From Sphagnum compactum (lineage: Eukaryota; Bryophyta; Sphagnopsida; Sphagnales), in the NCBI GenBank assembly GCA_965153455.1, contig OZ234503.1, positions 8,524,157-8,588,156 of the forward strand: a stretch of DNA of 64,000 bases, given 5' to 3'. The notes beneath the pieces were generated by a model. It was given only the letters and a program-made list of their open reading frames with translations, was not told where the DNA came from and made no database searches. Position numbers and translations under genes: made by a program. Positions 9,291-20,969 of this stretch are shown piece after piece (within the stretch, counting starts at the first letter, position 1; every line of letters begins with the position of its first letter).

Positions 9291-12240
9291 GTGTCCATTT
9301 GCCAAAGCTTACAAATTTTAGGTTTCCTAATTTTAGGTGCATTTTTTTTTTTTGTTGTGCCACAAGTGTAGTGGAACATTATGTACCACCTCAACTACCT
9401 CCATCTGTGAAAAAAATCTCTGTAATGAAACAACAAACAAAGCAAATATTTCCTCCATTGCAACAACACAAGTGCAAAACTTTGCTCCCCCTACCCAACC
9501 TCACTGTTGTCACAACAAAATCGCAAACACAAGTTCTCCAAATTCGTTCTCCAGACCCACTGCCAACACCTTAAACCTTAACACAACAAAAGAGAAAAAC
9601 CTAGCTGACCAGAACCCGAAACCCAATCTTTAAAAAATTTACCCCAATGTGAAAGCAGTTCAATCATTCCCAACACTAAACCAGTATGAAACTGACCTTC
9701 CACAAAAAGTTTTTACAAAAAAGTCAAAACAGTGTGAAAAGTGACATTTTTTAATGTCCCCAATCCGACAGTCCCTGTCCCATGTGGACAAAGAGTCCGG
9801 ACACCGTGACATCAACTCCACTTTTTTGCTGATATCATCAAGCCTGGAATATTGTTAGAGATGCATAACATTCTCAAATGGAGGCTGTTGGGCGCCGGTT
9901 TCGGCAAGGCAACGAAATCTATGAATAGCTAGGTGCACACAAAAGGAAAAGAACAAAAAGGATTAAAAGAATGAGATCAAATTGTTTTTTCCACCAAAGT
10001 CATAAATGGGTTCTCACGGAGTTTCAACCAAGCTCCGGATGAACCTCTCACTTGGGCCTTCCTTGCTTCTCGCCTTCCATTAGATTTTTAAGTACTAAAG
10101 TTATCCATAATGTCAGGCGATTAGGGGGCGATAATGGTCAGTTTTGGCATAATAGGCCATCACATGCATAATTGGGAATGAAAATTCCAATATGAAACGA
10201 AATAACTGGGACCCAAACTAGATTTTCCACCAAACTAAGTTTCATCCCCTCTTTCCTTTTTTCTGAGCGCCTCCACTGCTCCTAAAGATAATTTCACTAC
10301 TCCTACCTGTCCAACCACTATAATTACTCTCAAACCTTGTGCATTAATTCTCCTTACTTGGTGTATACGACTGAAAGACGGGATAGGGGGGTGAAAGAGA
10401 GGGTGACTTTACAGATAACTTTACTGTCCCAATAAAATCTTGCATATACCGTCCTTTTGTTTACCAAAAACAAGAAAAGAAATGCCACATACTTGTACTT
10501 CTAAAAATAATAATAAATATCTTGCATATACCGATCACAAAAAAATTGAATCTACCCCATGGGCCATGACATCAACCCCACGTTTTTGCTGATGTCAGGC
10601 TTGTGAAATACCATAGTGCCATTGTAGCCGAAGTGGCAATCATACATAGGACAATATAGAAACTTGGTGATCACCCTTAAGTAGATATAGCCAAATCTGG
10701 CTATAAACCAGATATGAATACAATATTTTTAATCAACCATTCATATTTATTGCTACACACTCAAAGTAAACTATAAGAAATAGGCAATTTTTACCTGTTT
10801 TTCCCCCTCACTTTTGGTGATGGAAACCTTCCAAAATTACTTCAATTTCATATTTCTCATTTCTCATTTGGCTTTTTCCAATAAAAAAAAGGTGGTTCAT
10901 TGTCAAATATTTAATTTATTTTTAAAATCTCAATTTGACACTCATTTAAAAATCATTATTATATTCAACAAAGGTTGAGATATTAATTATAACAAATCAT
11001 CAAAGATAAAATATTAACTAATTAGAAACTAACCTCAATTGCCTTTTCATGAAGTTAAAGGGAGTTGAGTAGTCTATTTTTATATTACTTAAAAAGAATC
11101 ATTGTTACTTTCTCCCGTCATGCTGAGAGACTCTCTCATTGAGTTGTTGACTTTCATCGAGTTGTTGACTTTCCCTTCAACACATATCCTACCATCCTTT
11201 GATTTCTTTGTGAAAATATCTAGTAAACAAGAGACATTGAATGGGGGAAAAAAATGCATGGAAAGAATAAACTATTTAATATTTTTTTCAACTCTGGTGA
11301 ATTGTTATCCATAACATACCTCAAATGAAGGTTGTTGGGCCCTAGTTTTGGCAAAAATGGGAACGAAATCAAAAGTCAAAATGAAACTTGATAGGGTAAA
11401 ATCATCCATCACCAAACATGTATGGTTGAATGAAACACCTAGATTAGGAAAAGATGGCATGTTAACAAACACCCCTCAATTGGTAATTGTTTGATGATAT
11501 TCTATAATCGAAGGATTGTTTTTAAAAACTTGTGAATTGGGGATTTTGTGTTTGATATTGACTTTCAAAATTCCCCTATGTCAAAATATTTTGCCCATTC
11601 ATTTTGGCTTTTTCTGTTCAATAATGGGGAATCACTCCTCCAAATCAATATTTTGTATTGTTGGGCATTTCATCACATATTTTGCACTTTTTTTCAAGAG
11701 TTGAACACATTTGTGCATGTGTATTCATGCCATTGTAAATGGAGATGCTTGAAATTAAGTCCAGATGTTTATAACACAAAAGGTACTATTTGTGGATGAA
11801 GTTTGGCATATTTTCTTTCTCTGTTTTTTTCTCTTTTTTTTTCTATGAAGTTTGGCATGTCCATAAGATGCACTTCAATTGCACATGGAAAGATACCGTT
11901 CACAAGAGGTTGGACTTTCCTTTTGGACTCTCATTACTATGAGAGATTCTGTCTTGCTCATTTCAAGCCCAAATTGAGTTTTGTAAATGCCTATAGAAGC
12001 ATTATGTGAAGGGTTACTTAGACACTTTGAATATCTACGGGTGAAAGTGATAAGAGAGTGAACACACCCTCTCTAAGAGCTTAATGGTTTGCTCGTTGGC
12101 CCATCTACCCTACACATGGAAAAAAGAGAGAAAGAAAACTCTTGCATGTACCTATCAGGTGAACTGATGTGGGGGGGGGTTTATTAAATTGTAGCCCCAA
12201 TTTCATTCGATTTATGGCTAAACTCAAATTGGGGAGATTA
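9291..12240. other. Spacer DNA with dispersed short duplications, no gene seen
   Basis: Two segments recur: CATAACATTCTCAAATGGAGG plus GGCTGTTGGGC (about 9860-9910) resembles 11310-11350, and a GACATCAACYCCAC..TTTTTGCTGAT motif occurs at 9808-9835 and 10567-10592. A single unit of the promoter-type repeat (GAGGGTGACTTTACAGATAA) sits near 10400. The open frame 9134-9574 runs from the transposase fragment into low-complexity Pro/Thr/Gln sequence and is not convincing. Confidence 0.5.
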
Positions 12241-12244
12241 CAGC

Positions 12245-12835
12245 TCAGTCAAACCATGCCATGGCCCAAAGACAGGGTGACTTTTACAGTCTACACAAAG
12301 CATTAGTGCCCAAGAGCCAAAAAATTGGCTCACTTTCTGGCTACGATCAAATTGCAGATAAAACAAGAGATGAGAGAGTCAAACTGTGGCCCAAAGATAG
12401 GGCGGCGACTTTTCCAGACAACACAGAATTTTGGCTCACCTGCTTTCTAGCTAGACTCAAATTCCAGATAAAAACAGATATTAGAACCTCAAACTATGGC
12501 CCAAAAACAGGATGACTGTACAGATAACATGAAACAGAATTCAATTTCGCTCACTTTCCACCTACAGTCAAATTGCAGGTGAAAACAGAGATTAGAGGGT
12601 TAAACTACAGCCGAAAGAAATGGTAGCTGTGCAGGGGTCATTAAACAGTACCCAATTCGCGCCTGACCTTTCAGGTACACTCAAATTGCAGATGAAAATT
12701 GGAGATGAGTGGGACAAACTACGGCCCAATGGGAGGGTGACAGTACAGATAAAGCTTTATTCGGATGGCTTGAGTGACCCAGCACCCACCACTGCACTGT
12801 CCAAAAAATCCCGTTCTGGGATTTCATGTATGGGA
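12245..12835 (+). repeat. ~110-bp degenerate tandem repeat, spacer copy
   Basis: Five units begin at about 12250, 12379, 12490, 12601 and 12715 with CAAACT(A/G)(T/C)GGCCCA-type starts. Each is followed by AGGGTGAC(T), ACAGATAACAT..AAACAGAATTC, GCTCACTTTC and ACTCAAATTGCAGAT(A/G)AAA. The unit is the same family as the repeats directly upstream of both polyketide synthase copies, in the orientation of the right gene. Confidence 0.75.
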
Positions 12836-12949
12836 TGAAACTGTCCCCTAGGGGTCAGTTTATTTGGTCAGTGTATATATATTTTTTCTGGGCACATTTT
12901 TCCCTAGCTCAGTTTTTCTCTTTCTGGGGACAGTTTTTTATCACTTTTT

Positions 12950-13055
12950 TTTTCCCCCTCATCCCTGATCCCAAGTTTTTTGGGGGAGCTCCTTCCTACC
13001 CCCCAACCTACCTACCACCCTTCTTCCTACCATCCCACCTACCTCCCTCATCTTG
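12950..13055. repeat. Third CCTACC-rich block
   Basis: The plus strand has CTTCCTACC, AACCTACCTACCACC, CTTCCTACCATCC and CACCTACCTCC in about 60 bp, close to the spacer copy of the 110-bp repeats. Its position relative to those repeats differs from that in the two arms. Confidence 0.6.
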
Positions 13056-13060
13056 CTAAT

Positions 13061-14740
13061 TATGCAAATATTATATCTTTGGAAATGTAAAAAATTTATA
13101 ATTATGCACTTAAAAAATTAAATATGTCATTATCTAATACAATGTAAACTAAAATTTACATAGAATTAATATTCAATTACATGCATCAATAAAATATACA
13201 ATGTTAATACCTTATCTTTTGGAAATTTTAATTCTCTTTGAAAATAAAAAAAATCATAAAAAATACACTAAAAATAACAATGGGTTTATATATATATATA
13301 TTACATTTAATATAAGTTTAAAATAATTATTGTCTTATTTAAAATAAATATTAAGATATTGCATGTATTAAAATGAATAAAAATGTTTTATAATATTATT
13401 AATTACATATAATGTATTACTTGATATGTTATAAACAACACTATATTTACATCAATATTTAAGCCAATATTATACATCATAAAAAATAAAATTTCAATCA
13501 TACATAAGATTAATGTATGCAAAATATCATTTTTAAAATTATGTGAACCACTAAAAAAGGTAGAGAATCATGTGATCTATTTTTTTTTTTAAAAACCAAC
13601 CATCAAAATCTTATTAAATAAGAATTTTAAATGTTTGTTTCTGGAAATGAGTTTACAACTTTAAAAGGTGTAAAACAAAAATGTGTACATCACTGATAAA
13701 ATGTTAAGAATTAACTTTTAACCCTAAACCCTAAATATGTATATCATTTTAAAAGTGTTAATAAGTAACTTTTAACATTAAACCTTAAACCCTAACTATT
13801 AATAATTAATTTAAAACCCTAAACCCTAAACCTTCTACCATTAATGTGAGCAATTTTGCATTACCGTCATTTCATATCTATTAATTCATATTGCGAGGTG
13901 AACAAATAATTTTGAAAACATGAATTTCATGACATATTGGCGAGGGCAATGGGATCACTGTTTTTTTTTCAATTTTGCAATTTAACCACATTGGCAACCA
14001 TCCATAGGAGGATTTAACTAGGTTTTACCACAACACATACATCAAGCTACGGTTATTTATGAATCTTGCTAACTTTTAGCTATTGCTAGGGCATAAGTCT
14101 AAATGTGATGAAAAACGCTTTTTCCTTTATTTTTTCGATGAGTTTTTTTTATTAAAAAAAAACCCTTTGAGCTTGTTACAAGTCATTTTCAGATTTCACA
14201 ACAATGCAAAATTTTGCATAAAAAATAAATGCTAGGGGGATCAAGTATTTTAAATATTCTTATGTTCCATGGTCAATGGAATTATCACAACAGGATGCGG
14301 GCATTTCATTTAAACTTCAAGATTTCAAGTATCTTACACCATCAACGGTCCCAATTTTGTAATACCCACATTCACTTGATATAATATGTACATGGCATGA
14401 CATGTTGAACATGGAATAAATACGTTAAAAAAATCAATTTTTTTATGGTTAATTAAATTATCACAATACGAGGTGGGTATTGCAATTACATTTCAAAAAA
14501 TTGTTCAAACCGTATACCATCAATGTGGCCAATATTGCAATACCTTCATTTACATATATTAACCATCTTGCATGGTTACCCCAATATTATGTCAACACAA
14601 TGATAGTGCAATGCCCTCCAAATTATAATAATGCAATACCCCAAAGGTTGTCATGCCATGAACTTTTCAATTTAAAGAATTAGGGTATTAAAGGTGTAGT
14701 CAATCTTTGTGGACATACACAATACCCCTATAATAGCCTA
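13061..14740. other. AT-rich spacer, no gene seen
   Basis: Apart from the telomere-type motifs, this is AT-rich sequence with recurring phrases about (CC)AATA(C)CC...GCAATACC. No coding similarity was recognised. Confidence 0.45.
13720..13835. repeat. Interstitial telomere-type motifs (CCCTAAA)
   Basis: AACCCTAAACCCTAAATA occurs at about 13720, TTAAACCCTAACTATT near 13785 and AACCCTAAACCCTAAACC near 13817. These match the plant telomere heptamer. They are separated by AT-rich DNA, so this is a short decayed interstitial tract, not a telomere. Confidence 0.75.
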
Positions 14741-14742
14741 TG

Positions 14743-15490
14743 CCAAAATGGTGGATCCCATGGCATGTACAGAATACCTTAGTTAGGGTAATATAAAGCA
14801 ATTGAAGTTTTTTGGACATGAATAATACCCCTATAAGGGCCTATGCCAAAATGGTGGTCCTCATTTTTTTTACAGAACACTCCAATGAAGGTATTGTTTT
14901 CCCCTAGGTTTTAGTAAGGTTATGCAATACCCTTTGAAATGTTAAAAAGATATTTGATTGACCCCAAAGTAGTTCTAGCATACCCAATGGGGTATTACAA
15001 GTTTTTTTCATATTTCTAGTCATGAGCAATACCCCTTCTGATAGCGTAGGCCAAAATGATTTAACCCATGGTGTTTTACAGAATACCTTAGTGAAGGTAC
15101 TACTTTCCTTCTAGGTTTTGGTATGGTTACATAGTACCCCTCAAAATGTCAAAAAATATTTTATTTTAGACCACAAAGTAGTTTTGGCATACCCAATGGG
15201 GGTATTACAAGTTTTTTTCATCTTTCTGGTCATGAGCAACACCCCTTTCGACATCATAGGCCAAAATGATTTAGTCCATGGTGTTTTATAGAATACCTTA
15301 GTGAAGGTATTGTTTTCCCTCTAGGTTTTGGTATGGTTACACAATACCTTTCAAAATGTCAAAAGATATTTGATGGACCCCAAAGTAGTTTTGGGATACC
15401 CAGTGGGGGGTATTGCAAGTTCTTTTCAACGTTATGGTTATGAACAATACCCCTCTAATAACATAGGCCAAAATGATTAAGCCCAAGGCA
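14743..15490. repeat. Tandem repeat with a period of about 207 bp
   Basis: The phrase CCAAAATG(G/A)T recurs at 14743, 14846, 15051, 15261 and 15468. The full-length units share ACAGAATACCTTAGTGAAGGTA, TTTTCCCTCTAGGTTTTGGTA, CAAAGTAGTTTTGGCATACCC and GGGGTATTACAAGTTTTTT. The first interval is half-length (103 bp); the others are 205-210 bp. No long open frame runs through the units. Confidence 0.85.
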
Positions 15491-16049
15491 TTTATGGATC
15501 ACCTAGTGCAAATTATTGTAGTATCATTGGATATTTACAAGTAAAAAACTATAATTGTTTTGTGCATTATTTGGACTTTGAGACTTCTATATTAGGCACA
15601 TCTAATTGTGATTAACACGTATTGTGCTACCTAAACATTGGATATTACTTTAACACATGAATTGAGGTTTCTTTTCCAATGTAAATTGTGGATAATTCAA
15701 TTTGAATTGGTCAAAGGTGTAAGGGGCTAGGTATAAATGAACATGGAATCCAACATATATTACATTTGAATATGGGTAGAAATGTAAAACCTTTCTTTAC
15801 CCCTTAGTATTTTTTTAATCGGATATCTAAGTGTTCCATCATTATTTCATGCCAATCTTTCATCAAGTTGATGAAGTTCCTAAAGCCATCATCCATTTGA
15901 TGAAATACCATTCTTGGGTGCATGGATTTGTTTATTCAAGCCAAAGGAATGGCTCAAATGTTTAATGCAACTCTTTGAAGAAGTGATGTTGCATGGTCAC
16001 ACAAATTCAATGCTTGCACCCTGTACACGCTCGATACTGATTTCGGCCA

Positions 16050-17890
16050 TTGGTTCATGCAAACAAACTAGGGGCTTGATCCATGGGCTCAGTGGGACGA
16101 ACCTTCAGGCACATCAACATTGTCGTAACAACAATCCTCATCCATGGTTGCAAACCCTTCAATGTCAACAATGTTAACCTCATCAACCCAATCTTCATTG
16201 CAATCTTTATCATTGAATGCACCATCATCCAATTGTAAATATGCCAGGTCAACGAACATGGATTTCAAACCACCACAATGAGTGCCAAAATAGGTGTTGC
16301 AATATTCAATGATATTCTTTGATGTAGGCCGGTACAAGTGAGTAGAATAATAACTTGATGTTTGCAAAAATTACCTTTCAATGCCCATTCACAAGTGCCA
16401 CTTGTGTACTCGGTGAAGGGGGCATGAATCTTGTAAGTAACACCAAGATGTTGTTGGCTTTGCACTTGCCACAAATTGTCACCATCATCCCCCTCAAAAG
16501 TAGGTGGGAGCACATTAATGTATGGAATCTAACTAACTTTATCAACATTTGCCATCACAAGTCACACCATGACCTTGTTTTTAATGAAGCCTTGCCTTTT
16601 CATCTCAGATTGGTGCATATAATGGCGTGCCATTTGTGGTTAGCTTCCACACCAACTAGTTGATGCGACGCCCCTTCAAACCCTTGGTTTCGAGAGAGAA
16701 CCAAAAATTTACAGCCCCATGATAAGACTCTATGCTAACTTGTGTGTTTTGATTTAAGTGTGACACCTAATGAAGCCCAACCATCCAAAAGCTTTGCATG
16801 GACATGCACAACATACTTATAACCCATGATGTAATTTGTGTATTCTGAAAAGTCAACATGCAACTTGTAATGCATCCATAACTAAAAGGTTTAAAAACAT
16901 GCCATACTTGGAAGGGAGTAAATTACTTACTGAGTTGGCAAGAATAGGCCCAAAGGTATCTTGTCCAAGAAACACCAGGTTGTAAGTTATCAAAACTCTC
17001 CACCACCATCTCCTTCCCATGTGCTTTGAAGATTTGATGGTCTCATCCGAGTTGATGGACATGATCATCACCGTGTGGAGGTGATCAAGTGCTGCACACC
17101 TCACCTCTAGATCCTTGATATTTTCCACGGAGTACAAGCACCATGCTTTCAACACATGTTATGCACAAAGAAAAACTAGGATAGGATAATGACTCCACAT
17201 AATCCTACCATGGTACACCCAACATTTGTGTGTTTACCATGAACAAGATATGTGGTACGCAATCCCCATGTTAACATAGTACAAAAACATAAGACAATGT
17301 AACAAGAAATAAAAGACAATGTACAACCTACTTTAATGTTCGAAGTTCCTATGGAGCATCATTCATAATGAAAAATGATGGTTTCCAATGTAGCATATGT
17401 GAAAGGAACTTTGTTTGTAAGGCACCTAACCACTCCACCAAATCTTCACATGTTTGCCAACTTGTGATGACCTAAGCGATTAGCACCCATGTTTGATGGA
17501 AATTGAACGCCATCAATGTGAATACATGATACTTCACATCATTGGCGCCAAATGTGGCATCCATAGAAATGCCCTGTTGTGACCAAGTTGGAGCATGGTT
17601 TGAAGTTGCGCAGGCATTTGGATCCCTATGGTGAATGGGACTTGAATCCCATTCACCTCACTTATATCTTGGAAATAAAAAACATCATCATGATGAGCAC
17701 AAACCCATGACTGAATAAAAAATGTTGGGTTTTTGTGCAAGCACCAAGTGCCCCTCTTGTGCTTCCAGTCTAAATAGGTGATATTTTGGAGTCTTAGGAA
17801 GTCATCCCAAGTCATCCATTCACCCACATTCACATGTGCCCACCAAATTTCCTTGTGCTTGTCATAGATTTGTTTCACAATGTATCCTAA
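16050..17890 (-). pseudogene. Mutator-like (MULE) transposase remnant with SWIM-type zinc finger
   Basis: Read on the minus strand from 17878, consecutive open pieces follow the MULE order. First comes an N-terminal part (WWAHVNVGEW, QLGHNRAF). Around 17520-17565 an SMDATFGANDVKYHVFTLM segment contains the first catalytic Asp. Then come SWQTCEDLVEWLGALQTKF and FFIMNDAP with a second Asp near 17360. Next is a helical region (17155-16853: KAWCLYSVENIKDLEVR). Finally 16513-16265 carries CEWALKGNFCKHQ, the SWIM motif with its first Cys changed to Gly. Several stops and frame shifts break it. No terminal inverted repeats were located. Confidence 0.8.
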
Positions 17891-17894
17891 CCCC

Positions 17895-18167
17895 TAATTG
17901 GATCCATATATATAACATCCTTCAACTTGTGGGACATGCATGGAACATACATTGACATCATTGATGTGGACCCCAAATCACATGTAAAATGAGTAGAATC
18001 TTCATTGGTTCGAGTGTGAGTCTAGTGGTAAAAGGTGATTTCCACATTAGGCTATGTGTAAAGCCTCTTGATGGAAAAGTGGGCCAAACAACCATGCTTG
18101 ATTAACCTCGTGTGGTTGAGGTCTTTGTGGTGGTCCTTCGGCCTTTAACCACATTCATACTTACAAA
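17895..18167. other. End of the spacer, tRNA-like patch
   Basis: No gene. Around 18010-18050 GGTTCGA and GAGTCTAGTGGTAAAAGG resemble a pol III B-box and A-box, but in the wrong order for a tRNA. This could be a tRNA-derived SINE fragment. Confidence 0.25.
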
Positions 18168-19829
18168 ACATAAACATAATTTTCATTGAATCAAATCAAA
18201 AGACACGAGAGTGATTAACCCTAACTTGAAAAATTGACCAATAAAAAAGGTTAATAGGTTGTCAAACCATACTAAGTATGTCCAAGGTGGTTTTTTATCA
18301 TCAGATTTTTCACATCTTATTGAGGGGCAAATGTTTTCTTATATTCCATTCGACCGGAATTTGTGTATCCCCTTCTTCACCTTACAAAAACTCAAAAATA
18401 TAAGCATGGGAGATGTATGTTGTTTCAATTGCCACCTTGTTTTGGCCTCTATGCCTAAACCCATCTTTGCACACCAAGTCCACATTCGAGAAAGGTGACT
18501 TTGTTGAATTTTGGATCTCGATGGATTGGGACAATGGACTTTGCCCATGCTTTGAATTGCCAAATAAATAGCCCTATAGTAAAAGTCCCCAACTTGTGAA
18601 AACCTATGAAATACCTCACATGTTTACAAATTGTAATAACCATAATCAACAAAGTCATTAAACCTTAACACCTCAACCCTAAACCCTACAAGTGAACTTT
18701 ACCATAACACATAAACAAGCAATATTTTACAAATGGTTTTAAAAATCACAAGGCTATCTTATGGCCATCTAGACTTATGCAAAAAAAAAAACTTCCCTAT
18801 CCTCCTAAGGATAATCAATTCAATATACGTAAGGTTTCAATTAAAAGGTGCAATACACACTTGCAACAATAGTAATACATTGACCATGGGACTTTTTTGT
18901 TTGAATGTGGTATGTTTTTGCAAATTGATATTTTCATGACCATCCATATCCAAGGGGGAACAAAATACCTTAAATAAAAACACAAGGAAAAAAATGAAAG
19001 GAGTTTATTAAGAAATATATCATACCATTAATGTTAAAGGGCGATGCCATTGATTTGTTCAATGGGGTTTTGGCCTTAAATGAAAACACATCCATGGATA
19101 AATCAACATGGATATCATTAAAAATATATATGAAACCCTAAATAATTCTAAAGGTGGATGCTATGAACCATGATAATTCTAAACAACCAACTACACATGA
19201 CCTTAAGGAAAAACAACACATAACCACTATTGAAGCCAAACATTCAAACACAAATTAAATGAAACTTTAAGCGTAAATATATCAACATGGATACCATTAA
19301 ACAAATAAACATTAAGCTTTGAACCCTAAATATCTACAATGTTAAATGAAAAAACACCCTAAGAATTATACAATCATTTATAAATGCCCAAAAATTACAA
19401 TTGTTAATTAAGTCCTAATGTATAACCCTAACTAAATCTTCAACAAGCAAATGAATGAAAGCCATGGTGTGTTTCTTACCTATTTGGTTGGTTTATCAAC
19501 GCAAGCTTTTCTCCACTCTCCTTGAAAGAAAAAGAAAAAAATTGAATGTGCCTTGTGACATATATGTGCAAATGCCAAATTTCCCCCAAAATCCATATTA
19601 GGTCTAATTTTAATTAGGCTTAAAAGGTGCAAAAAGTCATAAATGTTTAAAACATCATGTTTAAAACCAATCTTAATCTACAATACCCTTATACAAGTGG
19701 TGGAAAATAGTTCAATTCTACCCTTAGTTATTTGCTTGAATGAATAAGACCAAGCTCCATGCAATACCTTCATTTTATTCTTTCCTCATCCATTTTTCAA
19801 CCACTGGGGGTCTATTGGAGTGGCAATTG

Positions 19830-20050
19830 GGGGTTAAGTAGGTAGGTGTGGCCATGTAGGTGGGGTTTAGTAGGAACCTACTTAAAGTGTTGGTAGGTAG
19901 GAAGGTGGAAGGGAAGGTAGGTAGGTAGATATATAGATGGGTGGGTGGGTAGGTGGGTGGAGATGAGAACAGCAGATTTTTAATTTATAGGTGAGTAGGT
20001 CTGTGGGAGACAGTGGAGGGTAGTAGGTGGGTGGGGGAGGGGGGAAAGTT
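19830..20050. repeat. CCTACC-rich block upstream of the intact gene (as GGTAGG)
   Basis: Reverse-complement copy of 5940-6200. The strand shown has GGTAGGTAGG, TTGGTAGGTAGGAAGG, GGTAGGTAGGTAG and GGTGGGTAGG. It lies about 600-810 bp upstream of the TATA box. Confidence 0.6.
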
Positions 20051-20214
20051 TCTGAAGAAAACAAAGCAACTGGGTGGGGGGCAGGGAGAAAATAAAGTTT
20101 CAAATAAATAAAAAAAAACAGACATAGGGAAAAATAACTGGGAAGGGGGCGGCGAGAAAATAGAGTTGCAAAAGAAAACTGAGATCAGGGCTGATCACGG
20201 CAAGAAAAAAAGTC

Positions 20215-20255
20215 AACCTGGGATGGATGGCACAGGGATAGAACAGAGAAAACCT
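20215..20255. repeat. 36-bp segment present only in the right arm, flanked by direct AACCTG
   Basis: AACCTG occurs at 20215 and again at 20251. The left arm has a single copy (as its reverse complement AGGTT near 5822) and lacks the 36 bp between. This is the footprint of a microhomology deletion in the left copy or a small duplication-type gain in the right. Confidence 0.8.
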
Positions 20256-20329
20256 GTCAGTGCGCCATCCATCCACGTTGGTGCACTGGTGGCTGCTGGT
20301 TCACGCTGGCGTATTCGGACCAATTTCGC

Positions 20330-20640
20330 GCGGTTATATCCAGCGACACCCAAATTGACGACCAAAAATAGACATTACAGCGTAAAACTACAGCCCAAAT
20401 AGAGGGTGACCACACATATAACATTAAACAAGTCCGCTCACTTTCCAGCTACGCTTCAAAATTGCGGTTGGAAACTAAGATTTTGATTCTCAAACGAGGG
20501 CCCACAAGGAGGGTGATGCAACAAGATGTCATTAATCATTCACCCAATTTCGCACACTTTCCGCCTAAACTCAAGATGGCAAATAAAAAAACAGAGGATC
20601 AAACTGTGGCCCACATACAGGTTGATTTTACACACCACTC
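20330..20640 (+). repeat. Degenerate ~110-bp tandem repeats in the intact gene's promoter
   Basis: Three units start with AAACTACAGCCCA (20385), CAAACGAGGGCCCA (20491) and CAAACTGTGGCCCA (20600). Each continues with an AGGGTGA-type motif and a CTCACTTTCCAGCTA or CACTTTCCGCCTA box. The last unit runs directly into the TATA box. Confidence 0.7.
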
Positions 20641-20647
20641 TATAAAT
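20641..20647 (+). promoter_or_regulatory. TATA box of the intact polyketide synthase gene
   Basis: CACTCTATAAATTTAGCGC lies 323 bp upstream of the start codon. Transcription would start near 20670-20680, giving a leader of about 290 nt. The leader is strongly conserved between arms (a handful of differences). Confidence 0.65.
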
Positions 20648-20969
20648 TTAGCGCTCTGGAAGAAGAAGAGGACTAAGAAGGGGAAGTGATGAAACTGAAG
20701 ATCGAGCGATCTCTCGAGAGACTACTGCACTGAGGAAATCCAAAACTCCCATTTTCTGATGCGAGAATTGCAGTAGAGCTGCTGCTGCAACATTTTATGA
20801 TCTTTCAATCTTTGCTTTGTAGTTCTCTTGGACTTTGCAGTTTCGTTCATTTGAGATAATTAGCATCCATTGCAGCTGATTCCTAGTGCTGCATCGGAGC
20901 TAACAAGCTGAGCCATTCGAGATTTTTCATTGGTCGTCGTTGGATCGAGGTTGGCTGTCAAAGATTACA

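Noticed and set aside
18005-18060. tRNA gene
   Set aside because: B-box-like GGTTCGA precedes the A-box-like motif and no cloverleaf can be drawn; at most a SINE fragment.
20940-20969. Longer synthase start at a TTG codon adding ten residues
   Set aside because: Plant nuclear genes start at ATG; the first in-frame ATG is 20970 and the leader is conserved as noncoding sequence.
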